The notes: generated by a model not told the origin, from the sequence alone. DNA of 17,154 bases from 2-02-FULL-66-22 sp964576535 (GCA_964576535.1 CAZNWB010000071.1:1-17154); one strand, 5' to 3'. Shown: positions 1-6,861, counted from the stretch's first letter. Numbers and translations are program-made.

Positions 1-186
1 ACCGGGTCGCAGGAGTACTTCCAGTGGTTCAAGTACGAATTCTGGCGCTTCGTGTTTGTCCAGGGAGAGGTACTGAAGCTGGCCATGACCGCCGTCGAGT
101 TCCCGCCGATGCAGAAGGGGGCGAGCTTCAACCTCGATGCCCTGAAAGCGAAGATCGAGGCAGCCAGGGCGGCAATGGGCAAGTAA
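1..186 (+). CDS. Probable arylsulfatase/sulfatase-family protein, C-terminal end only
   Basis: The window opens inside this gene. The first frame is open from base 1 to a TAA at 184-186 and gives 61 residues. The peptide is aromatic-rich at first (EYFQWFKYEFWRFVFVQ), then has a proline turn (EFPPMQKGASFNLD) and a basic helix ending in AAMGK. As I recall, a Y/FPP...Q..SFNLD tail is typical of the C-termini of bacterial arylsulfatases, and a second sulfatase ending with a related KKYPP segment lies 1.2 kb downstream. No catalytic residue is in view, so the family call rests on tail resemblance and context. A strong hairpin begins 28 bp after the stop, which suggests the transcript may end here and not run into the HAD gene. 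It could instead be another periplasmic protein of the same cluster. Confidence 0.55.
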   Translation, partial: TGSQEYFQWFKYEFWRFVFVQGEVLKLAMTAVEFPPMQKGASFNLDALKAKIEAARAAMGK

Positions 187-214
187 AACAGCGAAGGTAT
201 TTGCTGATCTTCAG

Positions 215-244
215 GGCGGGCGGCCCAGCATGGGGCCGCCCGCC
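215..244 (+). terminator. GC-rich hairpin after the partial sulfatase gene
   Basis: A perfect 12-bp inverted repeat (GGCGGGCGGCCC at 215-226, GGGCCGCCCGCC at 233-244) encloses a 6-nt loop. It starts 28 bp after the sulfatase stop and lies about 65 bp before the next gene. No T-run follows, so it is not a classical intrinsic terminator. It may act as a U-tract-less terminator or as an mRNA 3'-end stabiliser. Confidence 0.45.
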
Positions 245-309
245 TGCCGCGGGCCCGATCGGTGTGTCCTCGCTGACCCGAGTCCGTGGCGATTGGAAAG
301 GAGCTCCCG

Positions 310-1320
310 GTGAGAACTGGCCTGTGTTTCCGATTCAGTCGAGTGCTGGTGCTGGCGCTTGTCGCCTGGCTCGCCGTCAGCACCCAGGCGTTCGCCCAGG
401 CGGATCCCCTTCCCTCCTGGAACGACGGCCCGGCACGGAAGGCCATCGTTGCCTTCGTCGAACAGGTGACCAAGCAAGGCGCACCGAACTTCGTGCGGGT
501 CGCCGAGCGGATTGCCACGTTCGACAACGACGGGACGCTGTGGGCCGAGCAGCCGATGTACTTCCAGTTCCTCTTCGCGCTGGATCGGGTCAAGGTGCTC
601 GCTCCCCAGCATCCCGAGTGGAAGACCAAGGAGCCCTTCGCCTCGCTGCTCAAGGGCGACATCAAGGGCGCGCTCGCGGGGGGCGAGAAAGCCCTGCTGG
701 AAATCGTCATGGCCACGCACGCGGGCATGACCACCGAGGAGTTCGAGAAGATCGTCCGCGACTGGACCGCCAGCGCCAAGCACCCGAAGACCGGACGGCT
801 GTATACCGAGATGGTCTACCAGCCCATGCTCGAACTGCTCGCCTACCTGCGCGCGAACGGGTTCAAGACCTTCATCGTCTCCGGCGGCGGCATCGAGTTC
901 ATGCGCCCGTGGACGGAGAAGGTCTACGGTATCCCGCCCGAGCAGGTGATCGGCAGCAGCATCAAGACGCAGTTCGAGCTGCGCGACGGGAAGCCCGTGC
1001 TGGTTCGCCTGCCGCAGTTGAACTTCATCGACGACAAGGCCGGTAAGCCGGTCGGTATCAATCAGCATATCGGCCGCCGCCCCATCGCCGCCTTCGGCAA
1101 CTCCGATGGCGACCTTCAGATGCTCCAGTGGACCGCGGCCGGAAACGGCGCGCGCTTCATGGGCCTCGTCCATCACACCGACGCCGACCGCGAATGGGCC
1201 TACGACCGTACGTCCTCCGTCGGCCCCCTCGACAAGGCGCTGGACGAGGCCAACACCCGCGGCTGGACCGTGGTGGACATGAAGACCGACTGGAAGCGCA
1301 TCTTCGCGTTCGAGAAGTAA
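310..1320 (+). CDS. Secreted HAD-superfamily hydrolase (phosphoserine phosphatase-like)
   Basis: This is a HAD-fold phosphatase or phosphohydrolase with an export signal. I chose the GTG at 310 because GGAAAGGAG lies 6 bp upstream. An in-frame GTG at 286 has no ribosome site. From the 310 start the protein has 336 residues. A hydrophobic signal peptide occupies about residues 10-30, with probable cleavage after AFAQ or AFAQA. HAD motif I is FDNDGTLW, with Asp72 the likely nucleophile and Asp74 the acid/base. Motif II is the serine of IVSGGG (about 191), motif III is a lysine in FIDDKAGK, and motif IV is GNSDGD (Asp266, Asp268). All catalytic motifs are intact. The stop is 23 bp before the sulfatase start, so the two are probably co-transcribed. 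A periplasmic location next to sulfatases suggests organic ester scavenging, but the substrate is unknown. A decayed copy of the 3' end lies at 3645-3725. Confidence 0.88.
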   Translation: MRTGLCFRFSRVLVLALVAWLAVSTQAFAQADPLPSWNDGPARKAIVAFVEQVTKQGAPNFVRVAERIATFDNDGTLWAEQPMYFQFLFALDRVKVLAPQHPEWKTKEPFASLLKGDIKGALAGGEKALLEIVMATHAGMTTEEFEKIVRDWTASAKHPKTGRLYTEMVYQPMLELLAYLRANGFKTFIVSGGGIEFMRPWTEKVYGIPPEQVIGSSIKTQFELRDGKPVLVRLPQLNFIDDKAGKPVGINQHIGRRPIAAFGNSDGDLQMLQWTAAGNGARFMGLVHHTDADREWAYDRTSSVGPLDKALDEANTRGWTVVDMKTDWKRIFAFEK

Positions 1321-1343
1321 GTCAGATGTAGAGGGGGAACAAC

Positions 1344-2807
1344 ATGAAGCGGGGCAAGATCCCGTTTGCATTCGCTTGCGCGCTTGCCGCGTTGGCAACG
1401 TTCGCCGCCCTGCCGGCAATGGCGCAGGAGAAGAAACCCAACATCGTTTTCATCTTGATGGACAACCTCGGCTATGGCGAACTGGGCGTCTACGGCGGCG
1501 GCATTCTGCGCGGCGCGCCCACGCCGCGTATCGACACGCTCGCCAGTGAAGGTATGCGCCTGCTCAATTTCAACGTCGAGGCGCAGTGCACGCCCTCCCG
1601 GTCGGCACTCATGACGGGCCGCTTCTCCATCCGATCCGGAACGTATGAAGTCCCGATCGGGGGCGTCCCGGACGGGTTGACGCAATGGGAGATCACCATC
1701 GCCGAGTTGTTATCGGCGCAGGGCTACGCCACCGGCATGTGGGGCAAGTGGCATCTCGGCAGCGCTGAAGACCGCTTCCCCACGCACCAGGGCTTCGACG
1801 AGTGGTACGGCATCCCGCGCACCTACGACGAGGCGATGTGGCCGTCATTGAACGAGACGAAAAGCATGTGGCCATCGGTCGGCAACACGCAGGGCTGGAA
1901 CGCGAGGGTCGTCCACCCCGAACACATCTACGAAGCGCGCAAGGGCGAAAAAGCCCGGCAGATCGCAGAGCTGAACGTGGACCGTCGCCGCACCATGGAC
2001 GCGGAGATCACGACCCGCGCCGTGGAGTTCATCAAGCGCAACGCGAAGGCGGCCAAACCGTTCTACGCCTACGTTTCGTTCTCGCTCGTGCACATGCCCA
2101 CGCTGCCCAATCCGGAGTTCGCCGGCAAGACCGGCAACGGCGATTGGGCCGATTGCCTCGCCGAGATGGACTACCGGACCGGCCAGATTCTCGACGCCAT
2201 CAAAGAGGCCGGCATCGAAGACAACACGCTGGTCATCTTCACCAGCGACAACGGCCCGGAAGCAACCAATCCCTGGGAGGGCGCCAACGGGCCGTGGCGG
2301 GGCACGTATTTCACGGCAATGGAAGGCGGGATCCGCACGCCGTTCATCATCCGCTGGCCGGGGAAAGTGCCCGTGGGCCGCGTCAACAACGAAATTGTGC
2401 ACATCGTGGACCTCTTCACGACCCTCGCGCGCGTGGGCGGAGCGGACGTCCCGAAGGATCGCCCGATTGACGGTGTGGACCAGTTGGACTTCTTCCTCGG
2501 CAAACAAGAGACCTCCAACCGCGACGGCTTCCCCGCCTACGTGGCCGACCGGCTGTCCGCCGTCAAATGGCGGAACTGGAAGGTGCACTTCATCTGGCAG
2601 GAGAATATGTACGACCCGCCGCAGACACTCCCGTTGCCGAAGGTCATCAACCTCCTCACCGACCTGAAGGAGGAGCGGGACGTAGGCGCCAAGAACTCCT
2701 GGGTCGCCGAACCCGTGGTGAAGATCATCGGTGAGCTTGAGGCCAGCTTGAAGAAATATCCGCCGATCAAAGTCGGCACGCCCGACCCTTACACGCCGCC
2801 GAAGTGA
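1344..2807 (+). CDS. Secreted arylsulfatase (type I, formylglycine-dependent)
   Basis: This sulfatase hydrolyses sulfate esters, probably in the periplasm. The 487-residue product starts at an ATG with GAGGGGG 6 bp upstream. It has a signal peptide ending at about residue 28 (PAMAQ/E). The sulfatase signature CTPSRSALMTGR begins at Cys82, the residue that a formylglycine-generating enzyme would convert to the catalytic aldehyde. Other expected active-site elements are Asp40, GKWHLG (Lys135, His137), His250 in SLVHMP, and the metal ligands Asp302-Asn303 in TSDNGPE. The usual N-terminal Asp-Asp metal pair is Asp-Asn here (MDNLGYGELG), a variant I associate with one subgroup of arylsulfatases. 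The length fits the family. No formylglycine-generating enzyme gene is in the window. The gene follows the HAD gene closely and probably shares its transcript. The true substrate cannot be read from sequence. Confidence 0.93.
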   Translation: MKRGKIPFAFACALAALATFAALPAMAQEKKPNIVFILMDNLGYGELGVYGGGILRGAPTPRIDTLASEGMRLLNFNVEAQCTPSRSALMTGRFSIRSGTYEVPIGGVPDGLTQWEITIAELLSAQGYATGMWGKWHLGSAEDRFPTHQGFDEWYGIPRTYDEAMWPSLNETKSMWPSVGNTQGWNARVVHPEHIYEARKGEKARQIAELNVDRRRTMDAEITTRAVEFIKRNAKAAKPFYAYVSFSLVHMPTLPNPEFAGKTGNGDWADCLAEMDYRTGQILDAIKEAGIEDNTLVIFTSDNGPEATNPWEGANGPWRGTYFTAMEGGIRTPFIIRWPGKVPVGRVNNEIVHIVDLFTTLARVGGADVPKDRPIDGVDQLDFFLGKQETSNRDGFPAYVADRLSAVKWRNWKVHFIWQENMYDPPQTLPLPKVINLLTDLKEERDVGAKNSWVAEPVVKIIGELEASLKKYPPIKVGTPDPYTPPK

Positions 2808-2987
2808 AATGACCGACTAAACAGGAAGTTATTAGACAGGCGATTCGTTTCTTCGCGGGCATCGTGGTCCCGCCCCACCACACCGCCGGTAAAGGAAAAG
2901 AACTGGCTGAGGACGGTTCCGGGCAAAGGCTAAATTGCCAAGTTGCCTGGTGATCGTGGCGTCATGGCGGGTCAAGTGTTTTCGGAT

Positions 2988-3010
2988 CAGGGTTAGCGGA
3001 GCGAACCCTG
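2988..3010 (+). promoter_or_regulatory. Stem-loop in the leader of the small lipoprotein gene
   Basis: A perfect 7-bp inverted repeat, CAGGGTT and AACCCTG, flanks a 9-nt loop. It ends a few bases before the purine-rich ribosome-binding stretch of the gene starting at 3032. The rest of the 224-bp gap after the sulfatase stop shows no gene, no clear promoter and no terminator. The hairpin could influence translation initiation or could be incidental. Confidence 0.25.
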
Positions 3011-3031
3011 CACACGAGGAGGGAAGGAGAC

Positions 3032-3505
3032 ATGGACCTCTCTGGAAGACGATTTCACGCGATGACGCTGGCCATCCTGGCGGTCGCCCTGGCCGCCTGC
3101 GGGACGGCCCAGCCGATGCCGGACTTCAATAGCTTCCAGCATCGGGTGACCGACGGCACGGTGGCCCTTTACTGGAACTGCAGCCGCCCCGCGTCGGGGG
3201 TGGTGCGGGTGGGGGGCGTGGCAAATAACCCCTATTATCCGGCGCCGATCCAGGACCTGGAGTTCCGCCTCTATGGCGTGACGGCCCAGGGCAACAACGT
3301 GTCGCGGGCCCGGGGGAGCGCCCAGGATTACATGATCGAAATGAACGCCCCCTCCACCTTCACGATCGACCTCAAGACCCAGGAAGGCGAGAGCCGCTAC
3401 GATCTGGTCTACAGTTATATGATGGCGGCTAGAGGGCTCCGGGGAGCGATGGGGGGCGAGCAGCAGAACATGGCGCGGGACGTCTGCGCAGGGCTGGGCC
3501 CATAG
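3032..3505 (+). CDS. Small putative lipoprotein, function unknown
   Basis: This is a 157-residue protein that I do not recognise. The ATG at 3032 follows a long purine-rich ribosome-binding stretch (GAGGAGGGAAGGAG). A signal sequence runs over residues 9-22 and ends in the lipobox LAAC with Cys23, so the mature protein is probably a lipid-anchored periplasmic or membrane-surface protein. The mature part contains one further pair of cysteines (WNCSR and near the C-terminus RDVCAGLGP) that could form a disulfide. It looks like a beta-rich domain (VALYWNCS, LEFRLYGVTAQG, STFTIDLKTQ) followed by a short helical tail. The segment VALYWNCSRP...GVVRVGGVANN resembles small beta-sandwich lipoproteins, but I cannot name a family. 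Decayed coding DNA follows immediately after its stop. Confidence 0.75.
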   Translation: MDLSGRRFHAMTLAILAVALAACGTAQPMPDFNSFQHRVTDGTVALYWNCSRPASGVVRVGGVANNPYYPAPIQDLEFRLYGVTAQGNNVSRARGSAQDYMIEMNAPSTFTIDLKTQEGESRYDLVYSYMMAARGLRGAMGGEQQNMARDVCAGLGP

Positions 3506-3594
3506 GTGGCAATTTGACCGTCCTCCTGCTCTATGGCCCGACCGAGCCTTTCTTCAACCAGACCAGGAACCCGGGCGACATCGAGAAGGTGTAG
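3505..3594 (+). pseudogene. Possible remnant of a DUF1254/DUF1214-type protein C-terminus
   Basis: A 29-codon open stretch begins right at the lipoprotein stop, in a different frame, and ends in TAG. It has no usable start. It encodes NLTVLLLYGPTEPFFNQTR followed by NPGDIEKV. From memory this resembles the last strand and tail of DUF1254/DUF1214 proteins, which often end with a 'YGP...FF..T...DIE.V' pattern and often sit near sulfatase and HAD genes. Nothing of the rest of such a protein is visible upstream. The match is from memory only and could be chance. Confidence 0.3.
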
Positions 3595-3644
3595 TGACGC
3601 CAGGCCGCCCTTTACGGCCAATCGGCACGTCCGCGCAGCAGTAG

Positions 3645-3725
3645 TGCGAGGAAGCCGGCAAGCAGGGTTGGGTCGTCATCAGCATGTAGAACGACTGGAA
3701 GCGGATCTTCCCATTCGACAAGTAG
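3645..3725 (+). pseudogene. Decayed 3' end of a HAD-family hydrolase gene
   Basis: This stretch aligns residue by residue with the last 25 codons of the intact HAD gene at 310-1320. Here the peptide reads EEAGKQGWVVISM, an in-frame TAG, then NDWKRIFPFDK and a stop. The intact gene has DEANTRGWTVVDMKTDWKRIFAFEK. The internal stop falls exactly at the lysine codon, so AAG to TAG is the simplest change. Upstream of 3645 the similarity fades and another in-frame stop appears, so most of the gene is gone. It is a remnant of a second HAD paralogue in the same cluster, not a functional gene. Confidence 0.75.
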
Positions 3726-3846
3726 CGATGCGCTCCGCGCGGGCCTTGCGTCGGGCGTGGTGAATCGGCCGTCAGGGATCCGGGCCGACACCGGGGCCGC
3801 CTACGGCAGGGGAACGCTTTGGCGGGGGCACGGCGGGAAGCGAACC

Positions 3847-3871
3847 GGGTGAGAGGCGATGCCCCTCACCC
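3847..3871 (+). promoter_or_regulatory. Hairpin just upstream of the DUF992 gene
   Basis: GGGTGAG and CTCACCC pair around an inner GGC/GCC stem with one A-C mismatch and a 3-nt loop, giving 10 pairs in 25 nt. It ends 8 bp before the ribosome site AGGAGGGAG. It could be the terminator of whatever once preceded it, or a leader structure controlling the DUF992 gene. No promoter was recognised. Confidence 0.3.
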
Positions 3872-3892
3872 CCCATCACAGGAGGGAGTGCG

Positions 3893-4384
3893 ATGCGACG
3901 CGGACTGATCAGTGGGCTCATGGTGTTGGTGCTCGTGGGACTCGCAGCCGCGGCTCGGGCTGGCGAGGAGAAGAAAGGCGTGAAGGTGGGCGTGCTCAAG
4001 TGCAATGAGGCGAGCGGCTGGGGGCTCGTCTTCGGCTCCTCGACCGATCTGAAGTGCGTGTTCACCCCGGCCGCCAAGGGGGCGAAGCCGACCCGCTACA
4101 CCGGCAAGATCAAGAAGTTCGGCGTGGACATCGGCTACCAGGAGGACGCCGTGATCTACTGGGGCGTGATGTCGACGTCCGAGAAAATCGTGCCGGGGGA
4201 GTTCGCGGGCACCTACGTGGGGGCCACGGCCGATGCCGCGTGGGCGGGGGGGCTGGGCGCCAACGTGCTCGTCGGCGGCTCCAAGAAGGGCTTCGCGCTC
4301 CAGCCGGTCAGCGTCACGGGACTCACCGGCGCCAACGTGGCCGGCGGGCTCAGCGAGGTCGAACTCACGGCCGCCAAGAAGTAA
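3893..4384 (+). CDS. Secreted DUF992 family protein
   Basis: The 163-residue product starts at an ATG preceded by AGGAGGGAG at good spacing. A signal peptide covers residues 1-23 (cleavage probably ARA/GEE). The mature part matches the DUF992 pattern: VGVLKCN, then GWGLVFGSSTDLKCVFTP, then RYTGKIKKFGVDIGYQE, and an alanine/glycine-rich second half. The two cysteines (37 and 55) are at the conserved positions I know for the family and may form a disulfide in the periplasm. The family's function is unknown. Its neighbours do not suggest one either, since the gene stands alone behind a decayed region and ends at a hairpin and a repeat. The length is normal for DUF992. Confidence 0.85.
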   Translation: MRRGLISGLMVLVLVGLAAAARAGEEKKGVKVGVLKCNEASGWGLVFGSSTDLKCVFTPAAKGAKPTRYTGKIKKFGVDIGYQEDAVIYWGVMSTSEKIVPGEFAGTYVGATADAAWAGGLGANVLVGGSKKGFALQPVSVTGLTGANVAGGLSEVELTAAKK

Positions 4385-4411
4385 CGGCGGCCGGAGGCCG
4401 GGTCATACCCG

Positions 4412-4448
4412 CCAGGGCGCGGCCCCCGACAAGAGGGTCGCGCCCTGG
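4412..4448 (+). terminator. Candidate terminator hairpin after the DUF992 gene
   Basis: A perfect 10-bp stem (CCAGGGCGCG with CGCGCCCTGG) encloses a loop that can itself form a short CCC/GGG helix. It begins 27 bp after the DUF992 stop, in the gap between two convergent genes where a bidirectional terminator would be expected. There is no T-run on either side. Confidence 0.45.
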
Positions 4449-4584
4449 GCGCGATCTCGCCCGTTCCGTACAGAGCCGAGCAGAGACATCGCTTCGCAGC
4501 GTGACAGGGTGAGGAGCTGTCCAGCTGTCAGTCTCCCCGTTCGTTCTACCAGACCACTCTGCGCCCCTCGATTGCACTCGGGGC

Positions 4585-4640
4585 CCTGAGTCCTTCGACA
4601 GGCTCAGGACCCTGAGCTACGCCGGAGGGCCTGCCGAAGG
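4585..4640. repeat. REP-like imperfect palindrome
   Basis: CCTTCGACAGGCTCAGG (ending at 4608) is answered 15 bp later by GGAGGGCCTGCCGAAGG (4624-4640). The second is its imperfect reverse complement, with 5 differences in 17 positions. A smaller perfect CCTGAG/CTCAGG pair also lies at 4585-4590 and 4603-4608. The core CCTTCGACAGGCTCAGG is a sequence I recall as a common dispersed intergenic repeat in many Gram-negative genomes. It lies between convergent genes and ends about 20 bp before the ROK kinase stop. No transposase is adjacent. Confidence 0.55.
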
Positions 4641-4661
4641 GTAATCTGCGAAATCTGTGGT

Positions 4662-5606
4662 TTAAGATTGAAGGGCGACCGCGGCGGCGCCCAGGATGCC
4701 GACGTCCCGCCCCAGGGCCGCGGGCAGGATGGGGACCGATTCCACCGCGACCAGCTTGACGCGCCGGCGGACCTCCCGCCGCAGGGGTTCGAACAAAAGA
4801 TCCCCCGCCTCGGTCACGCCGCCCCCGAGAACGACGCGCTCGGGGGCCAGGATCGTGACGATGGCCGCGACCCCCAACCCCAGGTACCTGACGGTCGCGT
4901 CCCACACCTCCACGGCAACCGGGTCACCCTCTCTTGCCAGCCGGACCACGTCGGCCGCGGTGCAGTCGGGGATCTCGCGCAACCGGCTCGGCCGTCCCGT
5001 CGCCAGCGCCTCGCGCGCCCGCCTTGCGATGGATGGGCCGGAGGCCAGCGCCTCCAAGCATCCCGTGTTCCCGCACCCGCAAACGGGGCCGTCCGGGATC
5101 AGGGTCATGTGGCCCACCTCGCCGGCCCCGTCCTTCAGGCCGTGCCAGAGCTTCCCGTCCAGGATGATGCCGCCGCCGATTCCGGTGCTGATCGTGAGAT
5201 ACACGAGGCTCTGTGCCCCCTTGCCCGCGCCGTAACGGAATTCTCCCAAAGCGGCGGCGTTGGCGTCGTTCTCAAGAACCGCTGGATGGCCCAGCGCCTT
5301 TTCGAAGAATTCAACCAGCGGGACGCGGACCCATCCGGGAAGGTTGGGTGGGTTGAGAATCAAACCCGCCTGGCGGTCAACGGGCCCCGCGCAGCCGATC
5401 CCGATCCGGTAAATGGCGGCCGCCGGCAGACCGGTTTTCCCGAGAAGGTCGCGGGCCAGTTGGACGGTCCGATCCAAGACCCGCTCCGGTCCCTCGGCAG
5501 CCACCGTCGGGACCTCTCCCCGGAAAAGGATTCGCCCATCGGCGTCCACGATCCCCGCCGCCAGCTTGGTGCCTCCAATGTCGATGGCAAGAACCGTCGT
5601 GGCCAT
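4662..5606 (-). CDS. ROK-family sugar kinase, probably a glucokinase
   Basis: This kinase phosphorylates a hexose with ATP in the cytoplasm; glucose is the likeliest substrate but others are possible. The 314 residues are a typical ROK length. The phosphate-binding loop AIDIGGTKLAAG lies at the N-terminus. The catalytic aspartate is Asp114 in LENDANAAALGE. The ROK zinc site is complete, with His166 in GEVGHMTL and Cys176, Cys178 and Cys183 in CGCGNTGCLE. Substrate-contacting Glu163 (GAGEVGH) and Glu185 are present. There is no N-terminal DNA-binding domain, so this is a kinase and not a ROK repressor. The ATG at 5606 has AGGGAG upstream. It stands alone, with its own promoter candidate, 1.4 kb from the pentose phosphate cluster that carries an unrelated glucokinase. 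Confidence 0.9.
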   Translation of the reverse strand: MATTVLAIDIGGTKLAAGIVDADGRILFRGEVPTVAAEGPERVLDRTVQLARDLLGKTGLPAAAIYRIGIGCAGPVDRQAGLILNPPNLPGWVRVPLVEFFEKALGHPAVLENDANAAALGEFRYGAGKGAQSLVYLTISTGIGGGIILDGKLWHGLKDGAGEVGHMTLIPDGPVCGCGNTGCLEALASGPSIARRAREALATGRPSRLREIPDCTAADVVRLAREGDPVAVEVWDATVRYLGLGVAAIVTILAPERVVLGGGVTEAGDLLFEPLRREVRRRVKLVAVESVPILPAALGRDVGILGAAAVALQS

Positions 5607-5637
5607 CGGTTGTCACTCCCTGGCGTCCACTTGGGAG

Positions 5638-5666
5638 ACTCTACCAGTTTGGCCCTGCTCCGGCAA
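5638..5666 (-). promoter_or_regulatory. Candidate sigma70-type promoter of the ROK kinase gene
   Basis: Read on the minus strand, TTGCCG (5666-5661) and TAGAGT (5643-5638) are separated by exactly 17 bp, and TGG directly precedes the -10 box, giving an extended -10. Each hexamer matches 4 of 6 consensus bases. The predicted start would leave a leader of about 25 nt before the ATG at 5606. Confidence 0.4.
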
Positions 5667-5770
5667 TCCCTGGGACGGAAAGGCCCGGACCTTGCGTGGG
5701 AAGGAGGGGGACGATAACTTTCCTTCGAGCGCAGAGCGCAGAGCGCCGAAGAGATCTGGCAGGGGTGCAG

Positions 5771-5995
5771 ATGAGGGAGTGGATGCTCGGCAGTTTGCTT
5801 CTGGCCGCCTTTGCAAGTTGCAGCGGGCCGCCGCCGAGGCGGCATACCACCTGGGCTTCCGCCGGATCCTCGTCATGCACGGGGGGGACAAGGAGTGGGT
5901 CGCCGAGGATGCGATAGAAGGGTTTGGTGTGTGGGGTCTTAGTGTGGTAAGAATCCTTCAAGAGGCGCTGGCCGGTCATTCCCACCGGCCAGAAT
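5771..5995 (+). pseudogene. Possible frameshifted small secreted protein
   Basis: An ATG at 5771 opens MREWMLGSLLLAAFASCSG, which looks like a signal or lipoprotein leader. The phenylalanine three residues before the cysteine is a poor lipobox. After about 22 residues this frame turns into arginine/serine-rich text typical of a wrong frame and stops at 5917. A different frame over the following bases reads far more like protein (GFRRILVMHGGDKEWVAED, then AIEGFGVWGLSVVRILQE) until about 5995. A single indel in the GC-run around 5828-5845 would join them. No family was recognised. The rest of the 446-bp gap between 5607 and 6052 holds only the ROK promoter candidate, a short GAGCGCA tandem near 5730, and a hairpin at 5968-5992. 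Confidence 0.2.
5968..5992. repeat. Perfect 9-bp palindromic hairpin upstream of the SYLF gene
   Basis: CTGGCCGGT and ACCGGCCAG form a perfect stem around a 7-nt loop, 60 bp before the next start codon. No T-run follows. It may be a terminator of the degraded upstream gene or a protein-binding operator for the gene at 6053. The sequence does not decide between them. Confidence 0.4.
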
Positions 5996-6052
5996 GATGG
6001 TTGCCGCGTTGGCGGCCCCACCCCACGCCCGAGGAAGGGCCAAAGGAGGAAC

Positions 6053-6784
6053 ATGATGGCAGGGGAGAAGGGATCGATGGGCCTTCGGATCGCGCGAGCC
6101 GCAGTGGGTGCATGGATGTTCGCGATGCTCGCCATGGGGATGTCGCCCGTCCAGGCATGGGCGGACGATCTGCAGGATGCGCGACATCTGGTCGAGAAGG
6201 CGCAGATCACCATCGAGAATTTTCAGACCGATCCAACGATGGGAGAGTTCCGCGACACGCTGAAGCGGGCCAAGGCGGTGCTGATCCTGTCCCAGGTCGT
6301 GAGGGTAGGGTTCCTGTTCGGGGGGTCGGGGGGGAGCGGTGTCATGATGGCCTCCGACGGGAAAGGGGGCTGGAACGGCCCGGCCTTCTACACCCTCGGC
6401 ACGGTCAGCTTTGGCGCGCTGGCGGGTGCCGAGGCCTCCGAGATCGTGCTGTTAGCGATGAGCGAGCGGGGCCTGAACGCCATGCTTAGACCCAGCTTCA
6501 AGCTCGGGGTTGACGCCAGTCTCGCCCTCGGTCCCATCGGCGCGGGCGTGGCCGCGGCCACCGCCAACCTGAGCGCCGACCTGGTGAGCTTCGCGCGGGC
6601 GAAGGGGCTGTATGCCGGTCTCTCCGTTGACGGGGCAGTCGTGGGCACCCGGAACGGCTTGAACCGCGCCTATTACGGGCAGGAGGTCACGACGATTGAC
6701 CTCCTCCTGGCCGGAGATATAAGGAATCCCCACGCCGGGGGGCTTACCGCCACGCTCACGAGAATGATGGCCGAGCAGAAGTGA
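6053..6784 (+). CDS. Secreted SYLF/Ysc84-domain protein
   Basis: The 243-residue product carries a signal peptide to about residue 37 (VQAWA/DD). It then has the SYLF (Ysc84) arrangement: an amphipathic helix with a TLKRAKAVLILSQVVRVGF core, the glycine-rich GGSGGSGVMMASDGKGGW, WNGPAFYTLGTVSFGALAG, and a C-terminal GLYAGLSVDGAVVGTRNGLN. In eukaryotes SYLF domains bind phosphoinositides. The bacterial proteins are thought to be periplasmic or lipid-associated, with no settled function. The ribosome site AAAGGAGG lies 3 bp before the ATG at 6053 and 6 bp before a second ATG at 6056, so translation may start at the second. A strong hairpin follows 33 bp after the stop. The gene appears monocistronic. 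Confidence 0.88.
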   Translation: MMAGEKGSMGLRIARAAVGAWMFAMLAMGMSPVQAWADDLQDARHLVEKAQITIENFQTDPTMGEFRDTLKRAKAVLILSQVVRVGFLFGGSGGSGVMMASDGKGGWNGPAFYTLGTVSFGALAGAEASEIVLLAMSERGLNAMLRPSFKLGVDASLALGPIGAGVAAATANLSADLVSFARAKGLYAGLSVDGAVVGTRNGLNRAYYGQEVTTIDLLLAGDIRNPHAGGLTATLTRMMAEQK

Positions 6785-6817
6785 CGCCGCGTTGGCCGCC
6801 GGCGGCAAAACAGCACA

Positions 6818-6846
6818 GGGCGCTGCGAGGGAATATCGCAGCGCCC
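6818..6846 (+). terminator. Strong hairpin after the SYLF gene
   Basis: GGGCGCTGCGA and TCGCAGCGCCC form a perfect 11-bp stem with a 7-nt loop. It begins 33 bp after the SYLF stop, in the gap between convergent genes. No T-run follows on the + strand. On the minus strand TTTT occurs about 7 nt after the stem. It is a probable transcription terminator or 3'-end stabiliser. Confidence 0.55.
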
Positions 6847-6861
6847 CGGATGCGTCGGACG

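Noticed and set aside
211..1419. A 402-codon minus-strand open frame opposite the HAD gene
   Set aside because: All HAD motifs are on the + strand with a good ribosome site. The antisense frame has no family features.
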